Under the pieces are notes generated by a model. That model ran no database searches. It was not told where the DNA came from and was given only the letters and a program-made list of their open reading frames with translations. From the NCBI RefSeq assembly GCF_029338295.1, contig NZ_CP119791.1:1550001-1614000 (forward strand): DNA of 64,000 bases, written 5' to 3'. The stretch's first letter is position 1, and each line of letters opens with the position of its first letter. The stretch is from Haladaptatus sp. QDMS2. GTDB taxonomy: Archaea; Halobacteriota; Halobacteria; Halobacteriales; Halococcaceae. Of this stretch, positions 33,060-42,312 are shown one piece after another. The translations under genes and the position numbers were made by a program.

Positions 33060-33156
33060 GGCATCCACATGCGGATACACCGATGTGTTTAAAAGCATTC
33101 CATACAGGATTGTGGATAGATGTTCGAATTGGCAAAACCGTGGCAGGAGGGCACCA

Positions 33157-34710
33157 ATGGCAGATAACGAGCCGACGCAAGAGGCCGGGTTCGTCGAGTA
33201 CGGAATCGAGGACAAACCGCCGCTCGGTGAATCGGCACTCCTTGGTATGCAACACTACCTCACGATGGTCGGAGCGAACATCGCGGTGCCACTCATCCTG
33301 GCCGGAGCAATGGGTATGCCCCCGGAGATTACCGCCAGACTCGTCGGGACGTTCTTCGTCGTTTCCGGGATTGCAACGCTCGCCCAGACCACGTTCGGCA
33401 ACCGCTATCCAATCGTCCAGGGCGCGCCGTTCTCGATGCTCGCACCAGCGCTCGCCATCATCGGCGTCGTCGGCAGCTTCCCCGGGGACCCCGGCTGGGA
33501 AGTGATGATCGTCCACTTACAGGGCGCTATCATCGCGGCCGCGCTCGCAGAGGTGGCAATCGGTTACTTCGGCGTCGTTGGCAAACTCAAGCAGTTCCTC
33601 TCGCCTGTCGTGGTCGCGCCGACCATCGCACTCATTGGCCTTTCACTCTTCTCCGTCCCACAGGTTACCCGAGCAGACCAGAACTGGTGGCTTCTTGGAC
33701 TGACGTTGTTCCTTATCGTCCTGTTCAGCCAGTACATGAAAGACAATAACAAAGTGTTCAAACTGTTCCCCGTTCTGCTGGCAATCGTTGTCGCATATCT
33801 CGTTGCGGTCGTTCTCTCGGTGACGGGCGTCTACACGTCGAGTACGCTTGGATACGTGGACCTTGCCACCGTGACCGAGGCTCCCCCACTGCTCCCAATC
33901 TACCCACTCCAGTTCGGCATGCCCGTCTTCGAAACGTCGTTCATCGTCGGCATGTTCGCGGGCGTCGTCGCTTCCATCGTCGAATCCTTTGGCGACTATC
34001 ACGCCGTTGCTCGCCTCTCAGGCGTCGGTGCGCCGAGTGAAAAGCGCATCAACCACGGCATCGGGATGGAGGGGCTGATGAACGTCTTCGCGGGCATCAT
34101 GGGTGCTGGCGGTTCGACCTCCTACTCCGAGAATATCGGCGCAATCGGCCTCACGGGTGTGGCCTCCCGCTACGTGGTGCAGGTCGGTGCGGCCGTCATG
34201 CTGGTGATGGGCTTCATCGGCTACTTCGGCCAACTCATCGCCACCATCCCCGACCCGATTATCGGCGGCCTGTTCATCGCCATGTTCGGGCAAATCGTCG
34301 CCGTTGGCCTCTCGAACCTGAAGTACGTCGACTTGGATTCCTCGCGAAACATCTTCGTCCTCGGGACGGCCATGTTCGCGGGCCTCGCGATTCCGGCCTA
34401 CATGAGCAACGTCGCCGCAGTAGACCCGAACATCTCCGGACCGGAGATGCTGCGCATGGGTCTCGAAGGAATCCCACTCCTCGGTGCGGTCCTCGGCAAC
34501 CAAATCGTCGCGGACACGCTGTTCGTCTTCGGCGGCACGGGCATGGCAGTCGGCGGCCTCGTCGCGCTCGTCCTCGACAACACCATCCCCGGGTCTGACG
34601 ACGAACGCGGCCTCACCGTCTGGCAGGCAATCGCCGAGGACGACGAGGACTTCCAGACCTTCTTCGAGCGCCGCGGAAGCGACAGCGGGTCGCCCGAAAG
34701 CGCAGACTGA
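33157..34710 (+). CDS. NCS2 xanthine/uracil-type permease
   Basis: 517 aa from the ATG at 33157, with GGAGG seven bases before it. NCS2 (nucleobase:cation symporter 2) signatures: LLGMQHYLTMVGANIAVPLI at the start, GNRYPIVQGAPFSML, and ESFGDYHAVARLSG, in which the Glu and Gly-Asp lie on the substrate helix. About 12-14 helices. It imports a purine or pyrimidine base; the exact base is not decidable here. The TATA-like GTGTTTAAAAG at 33086-33096 is about 60 bp upstream. Confidence 0.9.
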   Translation: MADNEPTQEAGFVEYGIEDKPPLGESALLGMQHYLTMVGANIAVPLILAGAMGMPPEITARLVGTFFVVSGIATLAQTTFGNRYPIVQGAPFSMLAPALAIIGVVGSFPGDPGWEVMIVHLQGAIIAAALAEVAIGYFGVVGKLKQFLSPVVVAPTIALIGLSLFSVPQVTRADQNWWLLGLTLFLIVLFSQYMKDNNKVFKLFPVLLAIVVAYLVAVVLSVTGVYTSSTLGYVDLATVTEAPPLLPIYPLQFGMPVFETSFIVGMFAGVVASIVESFGDYHAVARLSGVGAPSEKRINHGIGMEGLMNVFAGIMGAGGSTSYSENIGAIGLTGVASRYVVQVGAAVMLVMGFIGYFGQLIATIPDPIIGGLFIAMFGQIVAVGLSNLKYVDLDSSRNIFVLGTAMFAGLAIPAYMSNVAAVDPNISGPEMLRMGLEGIPLLGAVLGNQIVADTLFVFGGTGMAVGGLVALVLDNTIPGSDDERGLTVWQAIAEDDEDFQTFFERRGSDSGSPESAD

Positions 34711-34876
34711 CTCGCGGACACGGCGGTTCGTCGTACCTTCTCGCCCGCTGTTTGTTTCAACTCTCCTACGTCAATCGTAAATCATTATATACGGGGCGTC
34801 GCATGGTAACACGGTTCAGTCGAAACTCGCAGATAAACGCGTTGGCCGGTGTGACGAGGAGGGCCGGAGGAATCCG

Positions 34877-36631
34877 ATGCCAGACGACGAATCAGACACA
34901 CAACACGGGACGGATGCCGAGTCTGTCGGTGATGTCGACCACGACATCTACACGACCGAAGACGTCGGCAAACAGTATCGAGAGACAGTCTATCGCGACC
35001 TCGACTACGAATCGCTCGATGTCGCACCCGCGACGGCCGACTATCCAGACAGCAGCGAAGGGGGTTACCGATTGGCCGACCTCCCGAAGGTGCCGAAGGT
35101 GCGCCACATCGTCGGACCGAGCGCCATCATGCTCGGGGCGTCGCTCGGCAGCGGCGAGACGATGTTCTGGCCGACTATCGTCGCCGATTACGGTTGGGCG
35201 CTCTACTGGGCGTTCTGGATCGGTGTCATCACGCAGTTTTTCATCAACACCGAACTCCAGCGGTGGACGATGGCCACCGGGGAGAGCATCTTCCGCGCAT
35301 TCGAGCGGTTGAACGGCATCTGGCCGTGGTTCTTCCTCGCCGCCGGCTTCTTCCACCTCGGGTGGCCGGGGTGGGCCGCAGGTGGTGCTGAAGTGCTCGC
35401 GGCGTGGACCGGCATCGTCCCTCGCGGGGATTGGTGGATGATTGGCGTCGTCACGATGTTGCTCATCTGGGCGTCCTACATGGCTGGACCAGTCATGTAC
35501 AATGTCATCGAGAACATTCAGCTCGCTCTGATGGCTGTCGCCATCTTCGGTGCGGTCGTCCTCGTGTTCGCCGTCGGGACGGTCGGACAACTGGCGAACG
35601 TGCCAGCGGGTGCGGTCAACTTCGGCGCACTTCCCCCGCAAAACGAGATGAACATCGCCGTGTTCCTCGGCGGCCTCGCCTACGCCGGGGCGGGCGGCTA
35701 CATCAACCTCTCACAGGGCGTGTGGGCTCGCGAGAAGGGGTACGGGATGGGGACCTACCAGGGCCGAATCAAGAATCCGCTTCGGGGCGCGACCCCGGAG
35801 ACCGTCCACGACGGCTTCGCATTCGAACCGACCGACAAGAACCTCAAACGCTGGCGCGGATGGTGGAAGGTCACCCAGCGCGAACACTTCCTCACCTTCG
35901 TGATTGGGCTACTCGTCGTCGCGACGGTCGCGATGACCATCGCAGCCGAGTTCGCCACCTCGGTTCCAGGCGGCGATGGTATCGCCATGTGGGTGGACGT
36001 CGTCATTCCGAACCTGCCGGGCGGCGCGCTCGTCGGGAACCTGATGTACGCCGTCATCTTCATTGCGCTATTCAGCACGCAGTACGCCATCGTCGAATCG
36101 TTCGTCCGCAACAGTGTCGACATCCTCTACGAGGGCTACGGGCGAGATGCGGGCTGGGACCTCTCACGGACGTTCCTCGGCCTCCTTACCCTGTTCACGG
36201 CGTGGGGTATCCTCATCATCGTCGGGACCGGCCTCCTCAACTGGGGTCAACCGTGGATTCTCCTCGTCATCGGCGCGGCCATCGCGGGCGTGATGATGTG
36301 GCCGTACAACGCACTGACCATCATCCTCAACACGACGCGACTGCCGGAACACACCCAACCGGGATGGGGCCGCGTCGTCGCGATGTGGTGGGCAACCGGC
36401 TTCTTCGGCTACTTCAGCGTCCTGCTCATCGGGAGCCAACTCGTGTCCGTCACCGGGAGCGCAGCGTTCGAAACGACACTCGGCGTCGTCGGCAGCGGCG
36501 TCGGTGGCTACGCCCTCTGGGCGATTGCCCTCATCGTGCAGGTGTACACGATGTATCGCAGCGCCACGGCGAAACTCGAAGCCAGTGGCACCGTTGAGGA
36601 CGCAGAGAAGGCGAGCAGCCTCCTCTCCTGA
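34877..36631 (+). CDS. Nramp-related transporter without the DPGN motif
   Basis: 584 aa, about 12 helices, preceded by an acidic 75-residue cytosolic tail. The first-helix segment reads GPSAIMLGASLGSGETMFWP; it is collinear with the Nramp helix that normally holds the metal ligands D-P-G-N, but those residues are absent. Helix 6 (GGLAYAGAGGYINLSQ) likewise lacks the usual M-P-H. So it belongs to an Nramp-like clade of unknown substrate. A purine-rich ribosome-binding site and a TATA at 34785-34790 support the start at 34877. Confidence 0.75.
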   Translation: MPDDESDTQHGTDAESVGDVDHDIYTTEDVGKQYRETVYRDLDYESLDVAPATADYPDSSEGGYRLADLPKVPKVRHIVGPSAIMLGASLGSGETMFWPTIVADYGWALYWAFWIGVITQFFINTELQRWTMATGESIFRAFERLNGIWPWFFLAAGFFHLGWPGWAAGGAEVLAAWTGIVPRGDWWMIGVVTMLLIWASYMAGPVMYNVIENIQLALMAVAIFGAVVLVFAVGTVGQLANVPAGAVNFGALPPQNEMNIAVFLGGLAYAGAGGYINLSQGVWAREKGYGMGTYQGRIKNPLRGATPETVHDGFAFEPTDKNLKRWRGWWKVTQREHFLTFVIGLLVVATVAMTIAAEFATSVPGGDGIAMWVDVVIPNLPGGALVGNLMYAVIFIALFSTQYAIVESFVRNSVDILYEGYGRDAGWDLSRTFLGLLTLFTAWGILIIVGTGLLNWGQPWILLVIGAAIAGVMMWPYNALTIILNTTRLPEHTQPGWGRVVAMWWATGFFGYFSVLLIGSQLVSVTGSAAFETTLGVVGSGVGGYALWAIALIVQVYTMYRSATAKLEASGTVEDAEKASSLLS

Positions 36632-36649
36632 CTCCACATCATCTTTCAG

Positions 36650-37066
36650 ATGACCAGTACACAGACCGCACCTCTCTCGAAGTCGATGTTCGCCCTGTTC
36701 GTGAGATACCGGTACGCGATTTACGCGGCGGGACTCGTCGCCATCGCCCTGCCCGCGGTCCTCGCACGAGGCGTCGGCTACACCGTCGCCCCGACGATTC
36801 GGACGGCGCTCGTCGTCGGCAGTCTCACGGCAATGGCCGTCACCTACCTCGCAGAGCGGAGTGCAGGCGACGAACGCGACGCAGTCGGAACCGAATCCAC
36901 AGGCTATTCGCTGCGCCGTCGCGCGAGCGCCGCGGGTGCGGTCGCCGGCATCGCTCTCGGCGCGTATCTCGCCGTCACCGGCGAACTCGTCGTCGGCCTG
37001 CTGTTCATTGGGGGTGCGCTGCTGTTCGGACAACTGGCGTTCGGCGGAGGACGACGCGATGAGTGA
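36650..37066 (+). CDS. Small membrane protein, unknown function
   Basis: 138 aa with two pairs of helices (about 18-36 and 42-65; then 88-105 and 108-128). The start ATG is 18 bp after the Nramp-related gene's stop, and its end overlaps the start of the next gene (GATGAGTGA), so the three rightward genes form an operon. This makes a role related to the transporter possible. No family recognised. Confidence 0.65.
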   Translation: MTSTQTAPLSKSMFALFVRYRYAIYAAGLVAIALPAVLARGVGYTVAPTIRTALVVGSLTAMAVTYLAERSAGDERDAVGTESTGYSLRRRASAAGAVAGIALGAYLAVTGELVVGLLFIGGALLFGQLAFGGGRRDE

Positions 37067-37583
37067 CGCACCACCAGCGTCGGCGAACCCGGACGACGAC
37101 CTGCCAAGCACAAACGTCACCGTCGAGTGCCACGTCCACTTCGGGATGACCGGGTCGTTCCCGCTTCGACTCGCGGAACTGTTCTTCGCGGACGACGGCC
37201 TCTACGTCGCCGAATACGCCTACATCACGCCGATGTTCGGCCTCGGCACGAAGAAACACCACCGCGAGGCGGGCGCGATGCAGGCCATCTACGACCATCA
37301 CGGCTTAGACGAGGTACTGTTGCAGGCGGACGCGGTGACGTGGCACAACTACGAGAACGTCGTCTCGATAACCGTCTACGACGGCGGGCGCGTCGGGCGA
37401 CCAAAACTCACGATCGAAACCGCGAGCGGAAAGGGACACGCCTACCGCCTTCATGACGTGTCGAACCTGCCGAGCCTCGTCGCCGACCTCCAGTCAGTGG
37501 GCGACCATCACGGCTTTACGGTCACAGAAAAAGACGGCGTGGGCTACTCGCTGCGCGAGAGCGTCTCGCGCGCCTTCGGGTGA
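37059..37583 (+). CDS. Conserved hypothetical protein of the transporter operon
   Basis: 174 aa from the ATG at 37059, overlapping the previous gene by eight bases. Soluble, with His-containing strands (ECHVHFGMTG, KKHHREAGAMQAIYDHHG, TWHNYENVVS). The overall pattern looks like a PH-like or DUF-type sensory domain, but I cannot name it. It overlaps the end of the convergent gene at 37544-38182 by 40 bp. Confidence 0.6.
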   Translation: MSDAPPASANPDDDLPSTNVTVECHVHFGMTGSFPLRLAELFFADDGLYVAEYAYITPMFGLGTKKHHREAGAMQAIYDHHGLDEVLLQADAVTWHNYENVVSITVYDGGRVGRPKLTIETASGKGHAYRLHDVSNLPSLVADLQSVGDHHGFTVTEKDGVGYSLRESVSRAFG

Positions 37584-38182
37584 ACGTCTCGCCCCAGCGC
37601 GCCCTCTCCTCGCCGATTCTCGCTCGCCTCGATGAACGCGTGTCCAAAGAGCGCGACAAGCATCCCAATCGCGTACAGCACCGTGAGCGTCACTGCGAGG
37701 CCGCGCCGAACGGCCGGACTGTTCGCCGTCGTTCGTCTGCGTTCGAGCTTCGCACACCGGACGATGAGCCATCGGACCGCCTGCGCTGTGTGCGAGTCGG
37801 GATGTGCTGCGAGCGTCGCTGCGACTGGTGGACTGGTGCGGTAATAGAATTCGACGAGCGTGCGGCCCACTCGATTCCCCGCGAGCACCTCGTCTCTGAA
37901 CTGCCGGAGTGCATCGAGCGTCTCGCCCTCCCCTGCGACGGCAGTGGTGAGAAAACACGACGAGTGGTGTTGGATTACGTCGAGGCGGCGAATGTCGTCT
38001 TTCTCGTAGCGCGTGGACTGCTCGCCCTCGAACTCCCACTCCGGCGAGACGACGAACCCGTCGTCGGTGTGGCGGAGGTAGACGTCAGCGTGCTCGATTT
38101 CCTCGCCGTCGCGGGTGACGACAGTGACGTGCTTTCGCCGTCCGTCACCGACGCCAACCGGGGAGGACTCCTCGTCGGGCAT
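37544..38182 (-). CDS. CFI-box-CTERM type protein
   Basis: 212 aa. The middle holds SCFLTTAVAGEGETLDALRQ followed by FRDEVLAGNRVGRTLVEFYY. This matches the CFI-box motif (C-F-I/L-A/T-T-A...F-R-D-x-L) found near the C-termini of many bacterial and archaeal proteins of unknown role. One hydrophobic helix follows (TLTVLYAIGMLVALFGHAFI). The N-terminal part is a soluble beta-strand domain (HVTVVTRDGEEIEHADVY). Its last 40 bases overlap the end of the rightward operon, an unusual convergent overlap. Confidence 0.65.
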   Translation of the reverse strand: MPDEESSPVGVGDGRRKHVTVVTRDGEEIEHADVYLRHTDDGFVVSPEWEFEGEQSTRYEKDDIRRLDVIQHHSSCFLTTAVAGEGETLDALRQFRDEVLAGNRVGRTLVEFYYRTSPPVAATLAAHPDSHTAQAVRWLIVRCAKLERRRTTANSPAVRRGLAVTLTVLYAIGMLVALFGHAFIEASENRRGEGALGRDVHPKARETLSRSE

Positions 38183-38233
38183 TAGAACGGTGGTTCGCAG
38201 AGGACCGTGAAAAACGTTCGCCGGGTTAGGTAT

Positions 38234-38791
38234 TCAGTTGCGCCATTTGATGGAACAACCACGAGACGGCAGGAACCCCTTCTCTACCTCTTCGCCCGCG
38301 CGGACGGCCTCGATGGCCTCCCGCATGTCGTGTTGGGTCGGTTCCTCGTCCGGTGAGAGGGCGTCGTCTAAGCGACCCTGCCACGCGAGTTCGAACGACC
38401 CATTCTGCCGACGGAACAGGAACGGGTCGGGCGTGCACACCGCACCGTAGTCTCGCGCCACGTCCTGGGATTCGTCGAACAGGTAGGCGTCGTACTTGAC
38501 CGTGCCGTCGGCGACGAGTTCTTGCATTCGCTCGAAGGAATCGTCCGGGTACTGCGCCGGGTCGTTCGGGTTGATGCCGACCACATCCACGTCGTCGTAC
38601 TCGGCGGCGAGGGCGTTCAGCACGCCGATTTTCGCCTTCGCGTAGGGGCAGTGATTGCACGTGAACACGACGAGCAGGGCCTCGTTGTCGGCGAACGAGT
38701 CGAGCGAGTAGGTTTCGCCGTCGGTTCCCGGCAGCGAGAACGCGGGTGCGTCGTCGCCAATCGAGAGTTTTGCTTCGGATTCGAGCGCCAT
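38234..38791 (-). CDS. Thioredoxin-fold peroxiredoxin-like protein
   Basis: 185 aa from the ATG at 38791 (MALESEAKLSIGDDAPAF). An AhpC/TSA-like fold (FSLPGTDGETYSLDSFADN, then LLVVFTCNHCPYAKA) with a C-x-x-C active pair (CNHC) where thioredoxins have CGPC, and VCTPDPFLF at the cis-Pro position. A thioredoxin-family redox enzyme, likely acting on cytoplasmic peroxides or disulfides. A third cysteine pattern (RGCSIKW) is at the C-terminus. The in-frame upstream ATG at 38863 adds 24 residues of doubtful sequence. Confidence 0.82.
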   Translation of the reverse strand: MALESEAKLSIGDDAPAFSLPGTDGETYSLDSFADNEALLVVFTCNHCPYAKAKIGVLNALAAEYDDVDVVGINPNDPAQYPDDSFERMQELVADGTVKYDAYLFDESQDVARDYGAVCTPDPFLFRRQNGSFELAWQGRLDDALSPDEEPTQHDMREAIEAVRAGEEVEKGFLPSRGCSIKWRN

Positions 38792-38877
38792 GTGCTGAGA
38801 ATGGCGCTCCGAGAAAAAGTGTGTTCTGTCAGGTACAGTACTCTTCTTCTCGCGCCCGGACATAGCGAAGTGAAGAT

Positions 38878-39366
38878 TCAGTGTTCCGTTAACAGGTCAG
38901 GTACACGGCCACGACCGAAGAGAAGCGTCGAGACGTGGTTCCACACCCTCAAAAGGGCCACCGCACCAAAGAATGGGACGAATACCAGCAGCATGTTCCC
39001 GGTGAATCCCGCCGGTGAGGAGGTGGAGGCCGCCGTCACGAAGGTCCACAGCCAATAGAACGCGACCACGCCGACCAGAAACAGGGTCAGTCGAATCGCG
39101 GATTCGAGAACCATGTTGAGCGAGGAATTCTCCGTGAAGGATGGTGGCGGGCGGTTCCACGTCGAAAAGAGGACGGCACCGCCAGCGAGGGAGAGGACGA
39201 GGGCGTACGGACCGCCCGTGCCTGCGTCGTGGGACATCCCCACGGACGCGGCGAGGTTCGCCCACACGAGGAAGGTGAAGATGGCACCGACCACGAGCTG
39301 GAAGCCCCGCTTGAACGAGAGGAAGGTAAAGTCCTCGGAGTACACCTCCGCGTAATGTGAGTCCAT
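38878..39366 (-). CDS. Four-helix membrane protein
   Basis: 162 aa. Helices at about residues 20-38, 52-70, 85-105 and 120-142; the cytosolic-looking N-terminus (MDSHYAEVYSEDF) is acidic. No family is assigned. It sits between the thioredoxin-like gene and a half-size EamA transporter, all leftward but with gaps of 40-90 bp, so an operon is possible but not shown. Confidence 0.6.
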   Translation of the reverse strand: MDSHYAEVYSEDFTFLSFKRGFQLVVGAIFTFLVWANLAASVGMSHDAGTGGPYALVLSLAGGAVLFSTWNRPPPSFTENSSLNMVLESAIRLTLFLVGVVAFYWLWTFVTAASTSSPAGFTGNMLLVFVPFFGAVALLRVWNHVSTLLFGRGRVPDLLTEH

Positions 39367-39406
39367 TGCTCAAACTGCGCTGTACCGTGACAAAAGCGTT
39401 CTGCCG

Positions 39407-39823
39407 CTACTCGACGGTCACGAGGTAGACGGCGACGCCCGCGAGTACGATGCCGAGGGCCTTCCGCGCGGTCAGCGACTCGCCGAGGAAGGCGATGCCG
39501 ACGACGGAACTCGTGACGAGGAACATCCCGAAGATGGGGACGACGACGCTCACCGGGCCGAGGGCGAGCGCGCGGTAGTAGGCGATGATGCCGACGGTGA
39601 GGCAGATGCCCGCCCCGAGCAGGTAGGGTGCGTTCGCGGGCGTGACCGCGTCGATGACCGATTCGTCGTTGTAGACGACGAGGCCGAGCGCGACAACGAC
39701 GAGCATCCCGTTCGTAATCGTCGCGACCACGTCGCTCGAAAGGTCTTGCGTCGCAACCTTCGTGAGGGGGGCGACGAGGGTGTAGGAACCGAGCGCGAGA
39801 AGGGCGTACCAGACGTAGTTCAT
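39407..39823 (-). CDS. EamA-domain transporter, half-size
   Basis: 138 aa from the second ATG. A single EamA unit (five helices: YVWYALLALGSYTLVAPLTK to SLTARKALGIVLAGVAVYL) instead of the usual two, so it must dimerise to transport, as SMR/EamA half-proteins do. The GESLTARKALGI end is the canonical EamA sequence. Substrate unknown. It is followed by an MFS gene on the same strand. Confidence 0.85.
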   Translation of the reverse strand: MNYVWYALLALGSYTLVAPLTKVATQDLSSDVVATITNGMLVVVALGLVVYNDESVIDAVTPANAPYLLGAGICLTVGIIAYYRALALGPVSVVVPIFGMFLVTSSVVGIAFLGESLTARKALGIVLAGVAVYLVTVE

Positions 39824-39859
39824 CGTCACTCTCTCAGAACTGGTCGTTTAGATGTGTGT

Positions 39860-41119
39860 CTACTCGCTCGTGGTTGGGGCCGTGGTGTCGTGTGCCGCAC
39901 TCACAGAGCGGATGGCGAGCGCGAGTGCGACGGCGACGGCGGCGAGCGCGGCAACGAGGTAGAAAGCGAGGCCGACACCCGCCACGTCGATGACGTACCC
40001 GAACACGGGTGGGCCGATGGCCCCGCCTGCCGAGATGCCAATGGTCATGAGCGCGAAGTTCTTGCCCACGTCTTTCCGGGCCGAGGCGCGGTCGGTCAGC
40101 TTCGCCCGGGCGGGACGACTTACGTCGATGGTACTCGCGAGGACGAGGACCAGTGCGAGCGCGAGCAGAACGGGAACCGACCCGGAGGCGAGCACCGCCG
40201 CGAGCACGGCAAGCGCACCGTACCCGGCGAGCAGGACGTTATCCGTGAGGGTGCGGTCTGTGACCCACCCGCCGAGCAGGATGAAGCCGGCCCCGACGGC
40301 GAGCATGGCCGAGGAGGCGAGGCTGGCGTCTGCGGGGGCGAAGCCGTACCCGGCGGCGAGAAGCGTCTGGGAGTAGGTCCGAACCCCCCACGCCGCGAGC
40401 GAACTCACGAACCAGAGCGTCGTGAGCAGGAGGATGACCGGCGTCGTGATGAGCGTCCGCAGTTCGCTCGCGAAACTCGGGGCGATGGCGTCGGGTTTCG
40501 ACGCCTCAGCCGGCGGATGGGTCACGTCGCGCCCGACGTACCGGGCGAACGCGCCGAGGCAGACGACGGCATAGAGGCCGCCGAACAGAGCGATGGCGAG
40601 GAACGCCTCGCGCCAGCCAAACCCAAGCACCAGCGCGAGCGGGACGAGAGCGAACGGCGCGGCGAGGCCGAGCGCGCCGGTGAAGCCGTGGACGCTGTAC
40701 GCCCGGCCGCGTTTGCCCTCTGTCGTCGCAGCGGCGAGCAGCGGGTAGTGGGCAGGGTGGTGGCCCGCGACGCCGATGCCGAGGACCACCTGCGAGACGA
40801 GCAACCACTCGTAGGTCGGGGCGATCGCGGCGAGAAACGCGCCAAGTGCGCCAAAGCCGAGCGACAGCGAGAGGACGAGTGTCCGACTGTGCGCGTCAGA
40901 GAGGTAGCCGTAGGGCAGTTGCAACAGGGTGACAACGGCCCCGAGGACGCCCACGGCGAGTCCTAACTGGGCCGTGGAGACGGAAAAGACAGGCCCGAGC
41001 AGCGCGAAGGCTGGCGGCAAGAGCATGAGATACATGTGATTCACGAAGTGTGAACCGCCGACGAGTGAGACGACGAGCGACGACTCGTCTGTGCCGAGGG
41101 GTGCGCGAGGAGGTGACAC
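39860..41119 (-). CDS. MFS transporter
   Basis: 419 aa with 12 helices. The loop between helices 2 and 3 reads GYLSDAHSRTLVL, a variant of the MFS motif A (GxLaDrxGrR). A second family pattern, GIGVAGHHPAHYPLLAAATT, follows helix 4 and is typical of the fosmidomycin-resistance-like MFS subgroup. That subgroup assignment is from memory of the pattern. Uptake or efflux substrate cannot be read from the sequence. It is divergent from the nitrilase gene. Confidence 0.82.
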   Translation of the reverse strand: MSPPRAPLGTDESSLVVSLVGGSHFVNHMYLMLLPPAFALLGPVFSVSTAQLGLAVGVLGAVVTLLQLPYGYLSDAHSRTLVLSLSLGFGALGAFLAAIAPTYEWLLVSQVVLGIGVAGHHPAHYPLLAAATTEGKRGRAYSVHGFTGALGLAAPFALVPLALVLGFGWREAFLAIALFGGLYAVVCLGAFARYVGRDVTHPPAEASKPDAIAPSFASELRTLITTPVILLLTTLWFVSSLAAWGVRTYSQTLLAAGYGFAPADASLASSAMLAVGAGFILLGGWVTDRTLTDNVLLAGYGALAVLAAVLASGSVPVLLALALVLVLASTIDVSRPARAKLTDRASARKDVGKNFALMTIGISAGGAIGPPVFGYVIDVAGVGLAFYLVAALAAVAVALALAIRSVSAAHDTTAPTTSE

Positions 41120-41219
41120 GATGGATACAGGTCGTAGTTCAGGGGGCTTAGCCCTCTCGACTGTGACAAACCCACTCGTGAAGGCTAGTGATTTTACGCT
41201 CCGCTGCGAACCTCCGAAT

Positions 41220-42035
41220 ATGAGTCAGTTCACCGTCGCCGCCTGCCAGCTCGACTCCCGAGACGACAAGGAGGACAACGTCCGCCGGGCGCTCTCGTTC
41301 GTCGACGAAGCCGCGAGCAAAGACGCAGACATCGTCGCGTTTCCCGAGATGTTCCCGTACATCGGGCCGAAAGACGCCTTCTCCGACGTCGCAGAGGAGA
41401 TTCCCGGGTCGCTCACCGAACGCCTCGCCGCTCGCGCCGAGGACTACGGGATGTACATCCACGCCGGGAGTATGTTCGAACCAGCGGACGACGGGCGAGT
41501 GTACAACACCACGGCCCTCATCAACCCCGACGGCGACATCGCCGCGACCTACCGCAAGGTCCACCTGTTCGACATCGACGTGCCCGGGGGCGTCACCTAC
41601 CAGGAATCAGAGCGCGTCGCCGCCGGGAACGAGGCCGTCGTCGCGGAGACCGCCCTCGCGAACTTCGGGCTCTCTATCTGCTACGACCTGCGCTTCCCCG
41701 AACTGTTCAGCACGCTCGCGCGAAGCGGCGCAGAAGTCATCTTCCTCCCGGCCGCGTTCACGCTCTTTACCGGGAAAGACCACTGGGAACCGCTGCTTCG
41801 CGCACGCGCCATCGAGAGCCAATGCTACGTCGTCGCGCCAGCACAGATTGGTGAGAAACCAAAATCCGCCCAGACGTACGGCAAAACGATGGTCATCGAC
41901 CCGTGGGGCAACGTGGTTCGTCAGGCAAGCGACCGGGAGGAACTCATCACCGCGCCGATAGACCTCGATTACGTCGCAGACGTTCGCCGGGATTTACCGT
42001 CGCTTCAGCACAAACGCGACGACGTGTACTTCTGA
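41220..42035 (+). CDS. Carbon-nitrogen hydrolase (nitrilase superfamily)
   Basis: 271 aa. The catalytic triad is in place: E43 (FPEMFPYI), K113 (YRKVHLFD) and C154 (SICYDLRFPE). The C-terminal PAQIG...QTYGKTMVIDPWG matches the Nit2/omega-amidase branch, so deaminated glutathione-like or alpha-keto-amide hydrolysis is likely. A TATA-like GATTTTACG sits about 30 bases upstream of the ATG at 41220. Cytoplasmic; it converges with the Fe-alcohol dehydrogenase gene cluster. Confidence 0.93.
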   Translation: MSQFTVAACQLDSRDDKEDNVRRALSFVDEAASKDADIVAFPEMFPYIGPKDAFSDVAEEIPGSLTERLAARAEDYGMYIHAGSMFEPADDGRVYNTTALINPDGDIAATYRKVHLFDIDVPGGVTYQESERVAAGNEAVVAETALANFGLSICYDLRFPELFSTLARSGAEVIFLPAAFTLFTGKDHWEPLLRARAIESQCYVVAPAQIGEKPKSAQTYGKTMVIDPWGNVVRQASDREELITAPIDLDYVADVRRDLPSLQHKRDDVYF

Positions 42036-42036
42036 G

Positions 42037-42312
42037 TCAGGTCGTCTGCGCCTCGTAGGCGGCCGGGTCGAGCAGCGCTTCGAGCTCTGCGTCGTCCGCG
42101 AGGTCGAGGGTGACGAACCAGCCGTCGCCGTACGGGTCGTCGTTTACGAGTTCTGGTGCGTCGGTCAGATCGTCGTTTACCGCCTCGACCGTGCCCGAAA
42201 CCGGCGCGTACACGTCGGAGACGGCTTTGATGGACTCGACCACGCCGAACTCGGTCGTCCGGGCGTCTCGCTCGGCGTGGCGCTCCCGGAGTGGTGGTTC
42301 GGGAAGAGTCAT
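42037..42312 (-). CDS. Truncated GcvH-like lipoyl protein
   Basis: 91 aa. From residue ~21 the chain follows the C-terminal two thirds of glycine-cleavage H protein: [20 protein letters not shown] with the lipoyl lysine at K29, then [16 protein letters not shown] and the helix DDLL-like tail ([15 protein letters not shown]). The first ~45 residues of a normal GcvH (ESHEW start to the ELP loop) are missing, so the lipoyl domain's N-terminal strands are absent. Its ATG overlaps the stop of the alcohol dehydrogenase gene (TGATG), which implies translational coupling. It could be a decaying copy or a minimal lipoyl carrier. Confidence 0.75.
   Translation of the reverse strand: MTLPEPPLRERHAERDARTTEFGVVESIKAVSDVYAPVSGTVEAVNDDLTDAPELVNDDPYGDGWFVTLDLADDAELEALLDPAAYEAQTT

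Noticed and set aside
39746-40966. 406-codon frame opposite the MFS gene
   Set aside because: Glu/Arg/Gly-rich shadow of a hydrophobic gene.
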